64,000 bases of DNA, taken from contig RHLF01000001.1 in assembly GCA_003712125.1 (NCBI GenBank), forward strand, positions 310,001 to 374,000, read 5' to 3'. Position numbers and translations under genes: made by a program. This stretch comes from Allomuricauda sp. (GTDB lineage Bacteria > Bacteroidota > Bacteroidia > Flavobacteriales > Flavobacteriaceae). Each line of letters begins with the position of its first letter. Position 1 is the stretch's first letter. The notes beneath the pieces were generated by a model. The model was not told the DNA's origin and did not search any database. It saw only the letters and a list, made by a program, of their open reading frames with translations. Shown one piece after another: positions 51,276-60,900 of the stretch.

Positions 51276-51795
51276 AGTAAGGTGAAATCATTAGGTACAC
51301 AACAACTCCGGTAATGGCTACGTACAACCAAACGGGAAAGGTAAATTTAGCCCATTTGCGATGACTTTTAAAGTCTTTAAGGTAAGCCTTGCTATAGGTA
51401 ACCAACACCATGGGTATTACCCCAATTGAAAGAAATATGTGCGTGATCAAAATAAAAAAATAAAGGTAGCGCACAATTCCATCGCCGCCATAAGAGGTCG
51501 ATTCTGATGTCATGTGGTAGGCCACGTACATGACCAAGAAGAGTACTGATAAACAGATACAAAGGGTCATTAAATTTTGGTGCAAGCGCTGCCTTCCATT
51601 TTTTATAGCCCATACTGCGGCAATCAAACAAATCGCCGTCAACCCATTAATGGTGGCATAAATTGGAGGCAAAAAAGTTAGGGGTTTTGCATCGGGAATT
51701 TTATAATTGAAAAGAACTGCGACCACCAAAGGAATGAGAATAGACAGTACCGTTATCCAAACCTTTATCTTTTTTTCTTTTGCTATGGCGTTCAT
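51265..51795 (-). CDS. DUF420-family membrane protein
   Basis: 176 aa from the ATG at 51795 (an ATG at 51807 lies in the SCO gene). Five hydrophobic segments with family residues His-rich at VMYVAYHMTSES and FFILITHIFLSIG, and HRKWAKFTFPVWLYVAITGV at the C-terminus. DUF420 (CtaM/YozB-like) proteins help assemble aa3/caa3 oxidases, notably with heme A synthesis. Here it sits directly after SCO, which fits. Confidence 0.85.
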   Translation of the reverse strand: MNAIAKEKKIKVWITVLSILIPLVVAVLFNYKIPDAKPLTFLPPIYATINGLTAICLIAAVWAIKNGRQRLHQNLMTLCICLSVLFLVMYVAYHMTSESTSYGGDGIVRYLYFFILITHIFLSIGVIPMVLVTYSKAYLKDFKSHRKWAKFTFPVWLYVAITGVVVYLMISPYYAV

Positions 51796-51796
51796 A

Positions 51797-52540
51797 TTAT
51801 TCAGCAAGTAATTTTTTAATGTCTTCCTTTAGAATGGTAATCTGTTGCGCCTCTCCTTTCGTGTTTTCACCCTGTGCCTCTGAAACCGTACCCCTGTAGT
51901 AGATTAAGGGATTACCAAATTCGTCCGATCTACTTCGTATGTAACCTTCCTTATCTACCAAAGCAAACATACCTGAATGTTCAAAACCACCAGGTGCATC
52001 TTCTGACGCGTTGGCCAAAATGTAGAAACCCTCTCTTGCCAGTTTGTAAATACGATCTTGGTCGCCTGTCAAAAAGTTCCAGTCTGAATCTTTAACGCCG
52101 TAGTGCTCCCCATAATTTTTCAATACGCCAGGGGTATCATAGCGCGGATTAATGGTGAACGAGGCTACCCCAAAACTCGCGCTATCTGAAAACGTATTTT
52201 GAATGTCGACCAAATTTTTGGTCATCACTGGACAAATGGTGGGACAGGTCGTAAAGAAAAAGTCAACGAGATACACCTTGCCCTGATAGGTCTTATTATC
52301 TACCCATACACTGTCTTGATTTAAAAATCGAAACTGGGGTACTTTTCTTTTTTCACCATTGCTTAAAATATATCCCAATGGTTCAGGCGCCGCATTTTGG
52401 TTTAGACGATCCTTATCAACGTGCTCGTCTTTTGCCAAACGGTCAACAATCTTTGGAATGAATATAATTCCAAAGACCAAGATGACCAATGCCACCCATA
52501 TGTAATTGTACTTTCTTTTGTTACTCGCTCCTGTTGGCAT
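51797..52540 (-). CDS. SCO1/SenC-family copper chaperone
   Basis: 247 aa. N-terminal membrane helix (VALVILVFGIIFIPKIV), then a thioredoxin fold with the copper site FFFTTCPTICPVMTKNL (CxxxC), and a His in PGGFEHSGMFALVDKEGYIR at about residue 190. It delivers copper to the CuA centre of cytochrome oxidase. Overlaps the upstream SCO-like gene by 20 bases and is followed by DUF420 with one base between them. Confidence 0.93.
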   Translation of the reverse strand: MPTGASNKRKYNYIWVALVILVFGIIFIPKIVDRLAKDEHVDKDRLNQNAAPEPLGYILSNGEKRKVPQFRFLNQDSVWVDNKTYQGKVYLVDFFFTTCPTICPVMTKNLVDIQNTFSDSASFGVASFTINPRYDTPGVLKNYGEHYGVKDSDWNFLTGDQDRIYKLAREGFYILANASEDAPGGFEHSGMFALVDKEGYIRSRSDEFGNPLIYYRGTVSEAQGENTKGEAQQITILKEDIKKLLAE

Positions 52541-53153
52541 TGCCGTTCTTTTTCGCCATACGGTATTCGGCCAAAATTATTTTGACATCATCTTCCATCT
52601 TGTTGTTCAAATCGGCCACTTTGCTCGTATTAAAACCATATTTAATGGTTTCATCTATATCATCGTTTCGACCCCTGAGGTTGAGATTTTTATCAATAAT
52701 GAAAACGTACGGGGTCATCAGGCTTTCATCGAGTTCCAAATCCGTTCCAAGACTTTCAAAGACCTTGTTTATTTGTTCTTGGTTACCAAAAACAAAATTC
52801 CAATTCGAAATATCGGTAAATGCCCCAAGTTCTTTTTTAAGTTCCGAAACATTGGACTCTTCCCCTTCAGGGACTACCATGACCAATTGAAAGTCATCAA
52901 ACCCGTTGAATCGTTTGTAAATTTTTTGGTTTAAGTTAAAGGCGTTTCCCTTTCTATTTTTAATATCTGCACCCAAAAAGCCCAGAATGGTAATTTTATC
53001 TCGCATGGACACCGAACTGTCAAATTCGATCAAATCAGCAACATTTTCGGTCAGTACAGGTAATTTGCCAAAATTGTTGACGCCCGAAGCAAAAAATAAA
53101 TAGGCCACTAGGGGAAGTACAAAAAGGGCCACTAAAACCAGTGTCTTTTTCAT
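52521..53153 (-). CDS. SCO-like protein lacking the copper cysteines
   Basis: 210 aa. N-terminal helix (VLVALFVLPLVAYLFFASG) then a thioredoxin-like pattern that aligns with SCO: KITILGFLGADIKN at the place of the CxxxC loop, LVMVVPEGEES where SCO has SFTxNP, WNFVFGNQEQINKVF where SCO has WNFLTG, and TPYVFIIDKNLNLRGR. The two Cys are missing, and no Cys occurs in the whole mature part. It overlaps the SCO gene by 20 bases. By position it is an assembly or partner protein of the true SCO. Confidence 0.7.
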   Translation of the reverse strand: MKKTLVLVALFVLPLVAYLFFASGVNNFGKLPVLTENVADLIEFDSSVSMRDKITILGFLGADIKNRKGNAFNLNQKIYKRFNGFDDFQLVMVVPEGEESNVSELKKELGAFTDISNWNFVFGNQEQINKVFESLGTDLELDESLMTPYVFIIDKNLNLRGRNDDIDETIKYGFNTSKVADLNNKMEDDVKIILAEYRMAKKNGNANRSE

Positions 53154-53167
53154 GTTGCAAAGTTACA

Positions 53168-53238
53168 ATCCAAAGTACTCAAAACCATATTTAGAAACAT
53201 AAAAAAAGCGGTCGAATGACCGCTTTTGTACTTTGGAT
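53168..53238. repeat. 11-bp inverted repeat enclosing a terminator hairpin
   Basis: ATCCAAAGTAC (53168-53178) and GTACTTTGGAT (53228-53238) are exact reverse complements. Between them lies the hairpin at 53201-53227. In RNA both could form, a stem with a smaller hairpin near one end. The unit stands between coxIV and the SCO-like gene. Confidence 0.6.
53201..53227 (-). terminator. Terminator between coxIV and the SCO-like gene
   Basis: AAAGCGGTC / GACCGCTTT stem with a GAAT (minus: ATTC) loop, followed on the minus strand by a seven-T run. Downstream of coxIV by 19 bp. Confidence 0.75.
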
Positions 53239-53245
53239 GGCACCT

Positions 53246-53635
53246 TTAAAAGTCCCAGGCAAAAAAGCCGTTCTTAAAAATATTGTAAATGTAGTCTGCT
53301 TCATAAAGCAAGATGAATACCAAGTAGCTTACCAAGAAAATCGGTGTCCATACAATAGCTCTACGTAAGGCACTTTTCTCATCACGAAGGTGCATGAAAT
53401 CCCATGCAATATAATAGGCTTTTACCAAGGTAAGAATGATAAATATCCAGTTCAGCAATTTCATGCCGACGAAATAGTTCTTTGTCAGCACCTCGGGTTT
53501 GAAGATACCCAAAATCACCTCAACTGCGGTCACCAATGACAAGAAGCCAAGCACCCACCAAATTTTGACCGTGTTTGATTTAAAGGTTTTGCCCCCTGCC
53601 CATCTAAAGATTCTAAGTTTATGTGCGTGCGCCAT
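53246..53635 (-). CDS. Cytochrome c oxidase subunit IV-family protein
   Basis: 129 aa with three membrane helices (WVLGFLSLVTAVEVILGIF, LLNWIFIILTLVKAYYIAW, FLVSYLVFILLYEADYIYN). The HLRDEKSALR loop and YYIAWDFMHL are typical of the bacterial subunit IV (COX4_pro-type) of caa3 oxidases. Follows cox3 with 15 bp spacing. It stabilises the oxidase complex. The terminator behind it separates the structural genes from the SCO group. Confidence 0.88.
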   Translation of the reverse strand: MAHAHKLRIFRWAGGKTFKSNTVKIWWVLGFLSLVTAVEVILGIFKPEVLTKNYFVGMKLLNWIFIILTLVKAYYIAWDFMHLRDEKSALRRAIVWTPIFLVSYLVFILLYEADYIYNIFKNGFFAWDF

Positions 53636-53650
53636 GTTATCGCTTTATTT

Positions 53651-54625
53651 TTAAACCAAATAAAAGAATGTGAATACGAATACCCAGACTAAATCTACAA
53701 AGTGCCAATACAGTCCGACTTTTTCGACCATTTCATAATGGCCTCGTCGTTCATAGGTACCTAATATGATATTAAAGAATATGATAATATTGATGACTAC
53801 CCCAGAAAATACGTGGAAGCCGTGAAACCCTGTAATAAAGAAGAAAAAGTCTGCGAACAAACGACTACCATATTCATTGCGAATCAAATTGGCTCCTTCA
53901 ACCACCCGTACCGCATCGCTCAATCGATCAAGGGATTGCTCGCGGGTCAACAGTGTTTTTTCACCATCTTCATTGATGGTTTCTGTACGGATCAAAATTC
54001 CAGGGTTCGCCTTAAACCCTGTAATGACTTCGTTTAACGAAAAAGAGGTCTGATAGCCTTCCTCTTGGTACCAAATCCCATTTTTACTTTCGTGTTTGAT
54101 TCTATCTTCGGGTAGGGCGGTTGCGAAATCAGCCAATGCAGCCCGTTCACCGGTATCAGCCTTTACAAACTGTAGTACGCGGCCTCCTTTGGTTTCCAAG
54201 GCACCGAAATCACCTTTGATAAAAGTTGCCCACTCCCATGCCTGTGATCCCACGAAAATAGCACCACCAATAATGGTTGCGAACATGTACCAAATAACCT
54301 TGTTCTTCTTCATTTTGTGTCCGGCATCAACCGCCAACACCATGGTCACCGATGACATGATCAGAATAAAGGTCATGAAGGCCACATAGATCATGGGATA
54401 ATTGCCGTGAAAAAACGGAACGTGCGTAAACACCTCATCAGCTATCGGCCAAGTTTCAATGAACTTAAATCTTGAAAAACCGTAGGAAACCAAAAATCCT
54501 GAAAATGTCAACGCATCGGAAACGATGAAAAACCACATCATCATTTTTCCATAACTGGCGTTCAAGGGTTGATTTCCACCTCCCCAAGTTGTTCCTTCCG
54601 ATTCGGTCGTTACCGCTGTATCCAT
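53651..54625 (-). CDS. Cytochrome c oxidase subunit III with a large insertion
   Basis: 324 aa. Begins with a cytoplasmic segment GGGNQPLNASYGKMMMWF, then subunit III helices. Between SQAWEWATFIK (~145) and FFFITGFHGFHVFSG (~265) lies an insertion of about 115 mostly polar residues (ETKGGRVLQFVKADTGER..., SFSLNEVITGFK) not found in classic subunit III. The ending YWHFVDLVWVFVFTFFYLV is the conserved last helix. In Bacteroidota this long form accompanies a shorter one (next gene upstream on this strand). Confidence 0.9.
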   Translation of the reverse strand: MDTAVTTESEGTTWGGGNQPLNASYGKMMMWFFIVSDALTFSGFLVSYGFSRFKFIETWPIADEVFTHVPFFHGNYPMIYVAFMTFILIMSSVTMVLAVDAGHKMKKNKVIWYMFATIIGGAIFVGSQAWEWATFIKGDFGALETKGGRVLQFVKADTGERAALADFATALPEDRIKHESKNGIWYQEEGYQTSFSLNEVITGFKANPGILIRTETINEDGEKTLLTREQSLDRLSDAVRVVEGANLIRNEYGSRLFADFFFFITGFHGFHVFSGVVINIIIFFNIILGTYERRGHYEMVEKVGLYWHFVDLVWVFVFTFFYLV

Positions 54626-54723
54626 AAAGTAGAACTTTAGCTTTTAATAAAACTTTCACAAATTTAAATCCTTTTCACCTATTCTAAAAGCCAATGCAAA
54701 AGGAAAACTTGCTTTATCGTTGT

Positions 54724-55305
54724 TTATTTTACAAAGTACATGAATAGGATCAAATAAATCCATAGGATATCGAGAAAATGCCAGAAGGTGGCACCCAGTT
54801 CGATACCCAACATATTGCCCGGCCCATATTTGCCCCGAAGCTGTTGCACAATGACGACCAGCAGAGAAATAATACCCGCCGCCACATGTAAAATATGCAC
54901 AAATGCAATCAAGAAAACATAAGACATTTTGATGTTACTGGTAGGTCCTGTGAAAAAGTAACCATTGGCCAGCATTTGGGAAAACCCATAAAATTGTAGT
55001 GCCACAAACGCACCTCCCAACATAAAGGTTATCCATAACCAGATGGATGCCGTTTTTTGATTGTCAGTGCTGACATTTCGTTTTGCCAAGATATAGGTAA
55101 AGCTGCTGAACAGCAATACCAAGGTACTTATAAAAAATGCCGATGGCAGTTCCAATTCCTGCAACCAGTCTTCCCGTTTACTACTAATGATATAGGCGCT
55201 GGTCCAACCGGCAAAAGCCATAATCAGACTGCCAATGCCGAACCAAAGCATCATCTTCCGCGATCGCTCGTGTTTTTGTTTTTCCGTTCCTTCAGTTAAA
55301 TCCAT
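54724..55305 (-). CDS. Cytochrome c oxidase subunit III, short form
   Basis: 193 aa with five helices: KMMLWFGIGSLIMAFAGWT opening, GSFTYILAKRN-type loop, HILHVAAGIISLLVVIV and the conserved TFWHFLDILWIYLILFMYF end. No insertion. Its gene starts directly after cyoE (stop of cyoE and start adjoin at 55305/55306 on the minus strand). Together with the long cox3 and coxIV it belongs to the membrane part of a caa3-type oxidase whose subunits I and II are not in the window. Confidence 0.92.
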   Translation of the reverse strand: MDLTEGTEKQKHERSRKMMLWFGIGSLIMAFAGWTSAYIISSKREDWLQELELPSAFFISTLVLLFSSFTYILAKRNVSTDNQKTASIWLWITFMLGGAFVALQFYGFSQMLANGYFFTGPTSNIKMSYVFLIAFVHILHVAAGIISLLVVIVQQLRGKYGPGNMLGIELGATFWHFLDILWIYLILFMYFVK

Positions 55306-56202
55306 TTACCACAAAAATTTATCAATAACATAGCCGATTTGTATCAGACTGATGTAGGTTACACTTGCCAACATCAACGCTCTTGCCGATTTGTTGTCTC
55401 GTTTTGTATATAGGCGCAAAGCAAAAAAGAGCATGATCAATCCCAATGCCAATATGATCAGCGCCGCTGGTACGGATAGCACCAACCTACCTGTAAAACC
55501 AAATACGGGCATAATTGACATGGCTATCATCCAAATGGTATACAGTATGATCTGCAATGCTGTTGTTCGATCTTTTTTTAAGGTGGGAAGCATTTTAAAG
55601 CCGCCCCTTTTATAGTCTTCATCAAGCATCCAACCTAAGGCCCAAAAATGGGGAAACTGCCAAAAAAACTGAATCATGAACAAGGTACCCGGTTCAATAC
55701 CGAAGTCATTCGTGGCCGCTACCCAGCCCAACATAAAAGGAATCGCCCCAGGTATGGCTCCCACAAATACGGCAAGGGGAGTTACCGTTTTTAGGGGCGT
55801 ATACACACAGGTATACAAAAAAATTGAAATGGCCCCGAACAATGCTGTTTTTGGACTTAGAAGATATAAGGCAGCAACACCCAACAAGGTCATCACTATA
55901 GCGATGGTCAATGCTACCTTTACGGTCATGCGCCCAGCCGGCAATGGCCTATTTTTGGTACGGTGCATGAGCGCATCCAAATCGCGTTCTAGTATCTGGT
56001 TGTAGGCATTGGACGCCCCCACCATACAATAGCCTCCAAAGGCCAACAATACTACTGAAATGACATCAACCTGATAGGCCCCAAGAAAATAACCGGCGAT
56101 GGATGAGAATACCACACTGGCCGCCAAACGGACTTTGGTGATTTCCTTGAAATCAGCGAAAGAGATTACAGAGCTTTTGACCGTGCTTACCGCCGTCTTC
56201 AT
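55306..56202 (-). CDS. ctaB: Heme o synthase (protoheme IX farnesyltransferase)
   Basis: 298 aa, about nine helices. First polyprenyl-binding Asp-rich motif NAYNQILERDLDALMHRTKNR, second in MLDEDYKRGGFKMLP; both with intact Asp residues. It farnesylates heme b to heme o, the first step to heme a of the oxidase whose genes follow. First gene of the oxidase operon; a promoter with TTG-N20-TATCTTTG lies 20-50 bp upstream. Confidence 0.94.
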   Translation of the reverse strand: MKTAVSTVKSSVISFADFKEITKVRLAASVVFSSIAGYFLGAYQVDVISVVLLAFGGYCMVGASNAYNQILERDLDALMHRTKNRPLPAGRMTVKVALTIAIVMTLLGVAALYLLSPKTALFGAISIFLYTCVYTPLKTVTPLAVFVGAIPGAIPFMLGWVAATNDFGIEPGTLFMIQFFWQFPHFWALGWMLDEDYKRGGFKMLPTLKKDRTTALQIILYTIWMIAMSIMPVFGFTGRLVLSVPAALIILALGLIMLFFALRLYTKRDNKSARALMLASVTYISLIQIGYVIDKFLW

Positions 56203-56221
56203 GCAGCATTTTTATGGCTTG

Positions 56222-56252
56222 CAAAGATAAGAGCCAACGGGCTGTTATGCAA
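56222..56252 (-). promoter_or_regulatory. Promoter of the heme o synthase/cox operon
   Basis: On the minus strand TTG (56252-56250), 20 bp, TATCTTTG (56229-56222), a full -7 match, 20 bp before the ATG. Confidence 0.55.
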
Positions 56253-56280
56253 TTTGAAATCACTTTATCATGGTACGAAA

Positions 56281-56310
56281 AACAAAACCCTGGCCGAATG
56301 GCCAGGGTTT
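56281..56310 (-). terminator. Terminator after tonB
   Basis: AAACCCTGGCC / GGCCAGGGTTT with a four-base loop, followed on the minus strand by TTTTGTTTTT. It stands 23 bp after the tonB stop. The plus-strand side also has a long T-run, so it may work both ways. Confidence 0.8.
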
Positions 56311-56332
56311 ATATATTTTTTTGTGCAAAAAA

Positions 56333-57037
56333 CTATTGCAGCTTGAACGTAATAGGAATACTAAAAGGAACTTTTACAGCACGTCCTCTTTGTTTACCAG
56401 GTGTCATTCTAGGCAATTTTTGAATGATACGCATGGCTTCAGCCTCAAGGTTTTTATCTGGTCCACGCATTCTGATATTGCCAATACTACCATCTTTCAT
56501 AATGGTAAATATGACAGAAACCCTTCCTTGCACACCCATTTCTTGTGCTATCTCAGGATAACGGAAGTTTTTACGGATATGCTTTTGCATCATTTCTTGG
56601 AAACAAGCTTTTTTATTACTAGACCCTTCACAACCTGGGAAGACCGGTACATCTTCAATCACAGCAAAAGGAACAGAAATATCTTCGTCTACTTCTTCAA
56701 CCTCAACATCTTCCACTTCCATAACCTCTTCCTCTTGACTACTTTCAGTAGACTCGATTACGGTTTCTTCAACTTCTTCTTCATCTTCAACTACCTCGAT
56801 AACCTCTGGAGCCGCAGGTGGCGGTGGTGGCGGTGGCGTTTTGATCTGTTCGGTCAAAGGAACCTCTTCATCAAGTGTATCCTCTACGTTAAGCGCAATA
56901 TCATAATCGTTTGATCGATCATACTTTTTCCACTCCATCGCGGCATACACAATACCCAATACAGCAGCTAGACCTATGATAAAATAGAGCGAACTGTTTT
57001 TTCCAACATCAGCTTTAGGATTCTTTTTCGGTTCCAT
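56333..57037 (-). CDS. tonB: TonB-family energy transducer
   Basis: 234 aa. Short cytoplasmic start, one membrane helix (LYFIIGLAAVLGIVYAAMEW), proline patch TPPPPPPPAAPEV (~residue 70), a Glu/Val-rich stretch of about 55 residues, and a C-terminal TonB domain with RYPEIAQEMGVQGRVSVIFT and RAVKVPFSIPITFKL. It couples the proton-motive force to TonB-dependent outer membrane receptors. It has no ExbB/ExbD genes beside it. Starts 63 bp before the VanZ-like gene end. Confidence 0.93.
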   Translation of the reverse strand: MEPKKNPKADVGKNSSLYFIIGLAAVLGIVYAAMEWKKYDRSNDYDIALNVEDTLDEEVPLTEQIKTPPPPPPPAAPEVIEVVEDEEEVEETVIESTESSQEEEVMEVEDVEVEEVDEDISVPFAVIEDVPVFPGCEGSSNKKACFQEMMQKHIRKNFRYPEIAQEMGVQGRVSVIFTIMKDGSIGNIRMRGPDKNLEAEAMRIIQKLPRMTPGKQRGRAVKVPFSIPITFKLQ

Positions 57038-57090
57038 ACGTTTCGAATTTAGTATGGGCTAATTTAATTTTTTTTTGGAGAAAAAAGCAA

Positions 57091-57109
57091 TTAAAATGAG
57101 TCATTTTAA
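57091..57109 (-). terminator. Palindromic AT-rich hairpin at the VanZ stop
   Basis: TTAAAATGA-G-TCATTTTAA is a perfect 19-bp palindrome overlapping the vanZ stop codon. On the minus strand it is followed by TTGCTTTTTT, so it could act as a weak terminator. Confidence 0.4.
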
Positions 57110-57490
57110 CGCATGGGTACGTGAAAAGTAGGTTTTGATGAGTAAACCACCCATGACTGCACCCAGTGTATTGGCCAAAACATCAAATATTTCTGCTGAC
57201 CTATCAATGGGCAATAGGTCTTGTAGGGCTTCCATCAGTAGGCCATAAAGTACGGCAATAACCACCCATAGAATGGTTTTTTTTAAGGTCGCGGGCATCG
57301 GTTTGCCTGACTGCCACATGAGCCCACCCAAAATCACAAAAAGAAGGTAAAAGACAAAATGTACAAGCTTATCGAGGTACGGAATCGGAATGCCTTCGTC
57401 ATTCGGATCAAAATCAAATAAGCTGAGTACCGTAACCAACAGTACCCAGCTTATAAACAATGTGGTATAAACTGCCTTCTTAGGCACCAA
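57101..57490 (-). CDS. VanZ-family membrane protein
   Basis: 129 aa with four helices; [15 protein letters not shown] start, [19 protein letters not shown] (conserved His), [18 protein letters not shown] and a conserved [21 protein letters not shown]. The family is named after a teicoplanin-resistance protein, but such short members in Bacteroidota are of unknown function. It overlaps gcvH by 11 bases. The order sprA-gcvH-vanZ is frequent in flavobacteria. Confidence 0.88.
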   Translation of the reverse strand: MVPKKAVYTTLFISWVLLVTVLSLFDFDPNDEGIPIPYLDKLVHFVFYLLFVILGGLMWQSGKPMPATLKKTILWVVIAVLYGLLMEALQDLLPIDRSAEIFDVLANTLGAVMGGLLIKTYFSRTHALK

Positions 57491-57860
57491 TCAAGGCTTT
57501 ATAATCATCAGCCGATAACAAATCATCAACTTCCGAAGCCTCGCTGAATTTTACTCTGATCATCCATCCCTCTCCATAAGGGTCTGAATTGACCTTTTCA
57601 GGTTCATCTTCCAAAGACTCATTGAACTCTGTTATTTCTCCAGTCAAAGGAAGGAACAGGTCAGAAACTGTTTTCACGGCTTCAACGGTGCCAAAAACCT
57701 CTTCACGATCCAAGGTTTCATCCAAGGTTTCCACCTCAACATATACGATATCTCCCAGTTCGCCCTGGGCAAAATCAGTAATTCCGATGGTGGCAACATC
57801 ACCATCTATTCGCACCCATTCATGGTCTTTGGTATATTTTAATTCAGCAGGGATATTCAT
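57480..57860 (-). CDS. gcvH: Glycine cleavage system H protein
   Basis: 126 aa, normal length. Lipoyl-accepting Lys lies in [36 protein letters not shown] is the standard opening and [12 protein letters not shown] the end. It carries the aminomethyl group between the P-, T- and L-proteins of glycine cleavage. The other gcv genes are not adjacent. Its promoter (57884-57914) contains an inverted repeat. Confidence 0.96.
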   Translation of the reverse strand: MNIPAELKYTKDHEWVRIDGDVATIGITDFAQGELGDIVYVEVETLDETLDREEVFGTVEAVKTVSDLFLPLTGEITEFNESLEDEPEKVNSDPYGEGWMIRVKFSEASEVDDLLSADDYKALIGA

Positions 57861-57875
57861 TTTTGATTATTTAGT

Positions 57876-57903
57876 AATGCAAACAAATGTACTAGTTTGC
57901 ATT
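57876..57903. repeat. Inverted repeat overlapping the gcvH -7 box
   Basis: AATGCAAAC / GTTTGCATT, nine-base arms with a ten-base spacer. The spacer contains most of the -7 box of gcvH. A dimeric repressor site or a stem near the 5' end of the mRNA are possible. Confidence 0.45.
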
Positions 57904-57914
57904 TAGCTTTTCAA
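57884..57914 (-). promoter_or_regulatory. Promoter of gcvH-vanZ
   Basis: On the minus strand TTG (57914-57912), 20 bp, TACATTTG (57891-57884), a full -7 match, 24 bp before the gcvH ATG. Confidence 0.55.
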
Positions 57915-57953
57915 GCAAATAATTAGGTGAATTTTTCAAGTGCCCATTATGGC

Positions 57954-60900
57954 CTAATTACCAAAATTATAACGCAAGGTAAAGCCGGTATTGATGGTCG
58001 TCTGTGGGAAAGCCGTGGATACTGCAAATTGCGAAAAAGAGTGGTCGTAAAAGAAGAGGGCATTCAATTGCTTGCTCAAAGCGTAATCGGCGGTGAACTT
58101 GATTGACCATAACTGTTGCCCTGATGTAATTTGGTTGTTGTCAATATCCAAATTTCTGATGATGGTAATATTATCGCGCAATGAAATATCGGCCTTGAGG
58201 TTCAAATCGCCCTTTAAACGGGTTTGTTCCCCTCCTATACGGGTCACAAATTTCACATCCTTAAAACGATACCCCAAGCCCAAGGTATATTCTTGACCAT
58301 TGATTTCGGTCAACAGGTTATTGTCAAAACTCAATGAAAGCGTTCGATCGGTACGTACCTCACCCAAAAAGCTGAAGGAATTCTTCATTTCAAAATCAAA
58401 ACGAATCAGCGGATTGAACATATCCATCAAAATCGCATTGCTAATGATATTTTCTGGCAGTAAGTCCCCATTTTCAGGATTCGTACTGCTATTTTGACGC
58501 TCGAGATTCGTTTGAATGTTATTGATACTATATTGAGAGCGGTACCCATGGCTTAAGGAGAAGCGGGTAAACTTCTTTTTAAACCATTTGTTCTTCATCA
58601 AGCCCGTGTATTTGATATTCCAGTTCGGAATAGGGATATCACGGAAGGCATCTAAATTCACACGGTTCACATCTTGCCCGGTATAGGCCGCGAAAAATGC
58701 CGGTAGCAGCACTTCTTGTTGTGTTTTCCCGTACAGTTCAGGAAATCCATCGGCATCCAAGGTGCCTGGGTTTTGCCCACGGTCAGCAACCAGCCGGTTG
58801 GCAATGGTGATCCGGTTGTTTTTGAATTCTTCAAAAGTAGCGGAATCAAATTCATCGCTTTTGTTGAATACCGTACCCAGCATCATCGTTGAAATGCTGA
58901 AGTTGCCAAAATTATTCCCTAGTAGGTTCTCGTAATCAAGCACCCCATCGCCATCAATATCCCGAACCTGAAAATTCTCTTGGTAGTTGTTTGAAATCTG
59001 ACGGTCAGCCGTCAAATCGATGGTCAAATCTTGGGTGGGTTGGGCTGTAGCCGTAATGGCCAACTGTTTGTTGGTGTTTTCCAAGTATTGTGAATTGAAC
59101 TCCGGAAATGTAGTCAACCATCCGTTGCGGGCGGCCTCAAAACGAACATCGGCCTGACTTCCGAACACAAAGCCCAAGGAAGGCCTCGTGGTACCAATAA
59201 ATCCAATCGACTGCGTATACCCTGGCAATACCTTTCCATTGTTTTCGCTATAGTTAATATTCAATCTTTTGACCATGGTCAAAACATCAATAATGGTATT
59301 GAAGGTCTTGCTTGTTTTTTTCTGTGGTTTTTCGTCCTCCGCTTGTGCAGCAGCATTGCCGGCCTTATCTCTTCGGACCGGGGTTCGGGCCGTAGGTATT
59401 TTTCCATCACGCTTTTTTAACCCAATGGCGTCATAAAAACGCTGCATGGTCAAATTTGCCGTTAAATTATGTGTACTCGCATTTTGTACGGTATTGATGT
59501 CTTCACCCGCCACTTCACGTAGTGCATCACCACCCCGCTGCCAGTCAAAGTTACTGGTATAGGTATATTGAGCGTTAATAAAATCAAGAAAGGGTATTTT
59601 GCTAAATGGCAGTTCGTAATTCACCTGCATCTGCTGCGAGTGGCGATTGGGCTCTCCCATATCAAAAAAGCCATCCCAAAGATCTAATTCTTGGTTGATC
59701 CCAGAATCTGGGTCACCATCCAAGTTAAAGTAGTTGCGAACAATATTGTTGTTCGAACCGGTCAAATTTACCCGTAGTGATTTGGTGAGGCTATAGTTTA
59801 AAGCATATTGCCAATTAAAAAGGTAATTGCGTTGTTGCAGCAAGGGCAGGTCTAAGGCCTCTACCCCAGGTTCGAGTACATCGCGAAAACGTTGTTGATT
59901 AAAGGCCCGATTGTAATTCGCATTTACAGATACACTGGCAGGCAATAAATTAATGTTCAAGTCTTTCAGCCATTTCCAATACTTGCCGGTAAACAGAGAA
60001 TCTTTCTTGGCGAAGGGTTCAAGGGTTGCCGGTTTAAAGTTATGATTGTACACAAACCCCGCCGTTACCTGTTGGTCACGCAACTCCGCGACCTCAAAAT
60101 CACGATGGTCGGTTTCGTTATACGAATAGTTAAAGGTAAAGTTCTCAATATCAAAGAAATTGGCCTCAGCCTCTTCGCCCCGATTTTTACGAACACCAAT
60201 TAAGTTGATACTGGTTCGCTTGGTGTAATCTTCTGCCTGTTCGCGAATGGTTTCTGCTTCTTGGGCCGTTGTGGCAGCATCGATTCGATCATCAAGCTTT
60301 AAATCATCGTATACCGGGTCAAATTCGGGGGTAATCAAGGTTTCTGAAATACCATAGTTAAAGGGTATCTGTAGGTTCCATTTTTTTGGAAAGAGCTGCC
60401 CTACATTCACATTGGTCACCACATCGTAAGAAATGGCATCTTCCCTTAGACGCTCGTTCGGCATTTGATCAATGGCACCAAAACCTGAAGTGCTTCGACT
60501 TCCTGTTGCCGATACATTAGCGAAATCAGCCATATTGGCGTCTAAGGCCACTATAGCGGCCCAACCACCATTGTTATCCAATCCGGCCAGGCGAAGCTCA
60601 TTGAACCAGACCTCACCACGCGCGGGTACGTCATCAATATTTTTAATCCCCACCATCATGGCGCGTATGCTACCCAACGAGGGGTTACCGCGAATTCCGA
60701 TTCGATTTCTGCCCAAGGTTCTTGGGGCAAACTCATCAACGGGCACGACCTGGCCATCGATAATTTCATAATAGTTGATATCATTTAAGCTTTGGTCTGC
60801 AATGCCCAAGGATTTTACCTGGTTCAATTCAGAAAGTGCAATATCAATTTCATTTACACTGGGCCATACAATTTCAGGGGCTGCCGAACCAAATGGTGTA

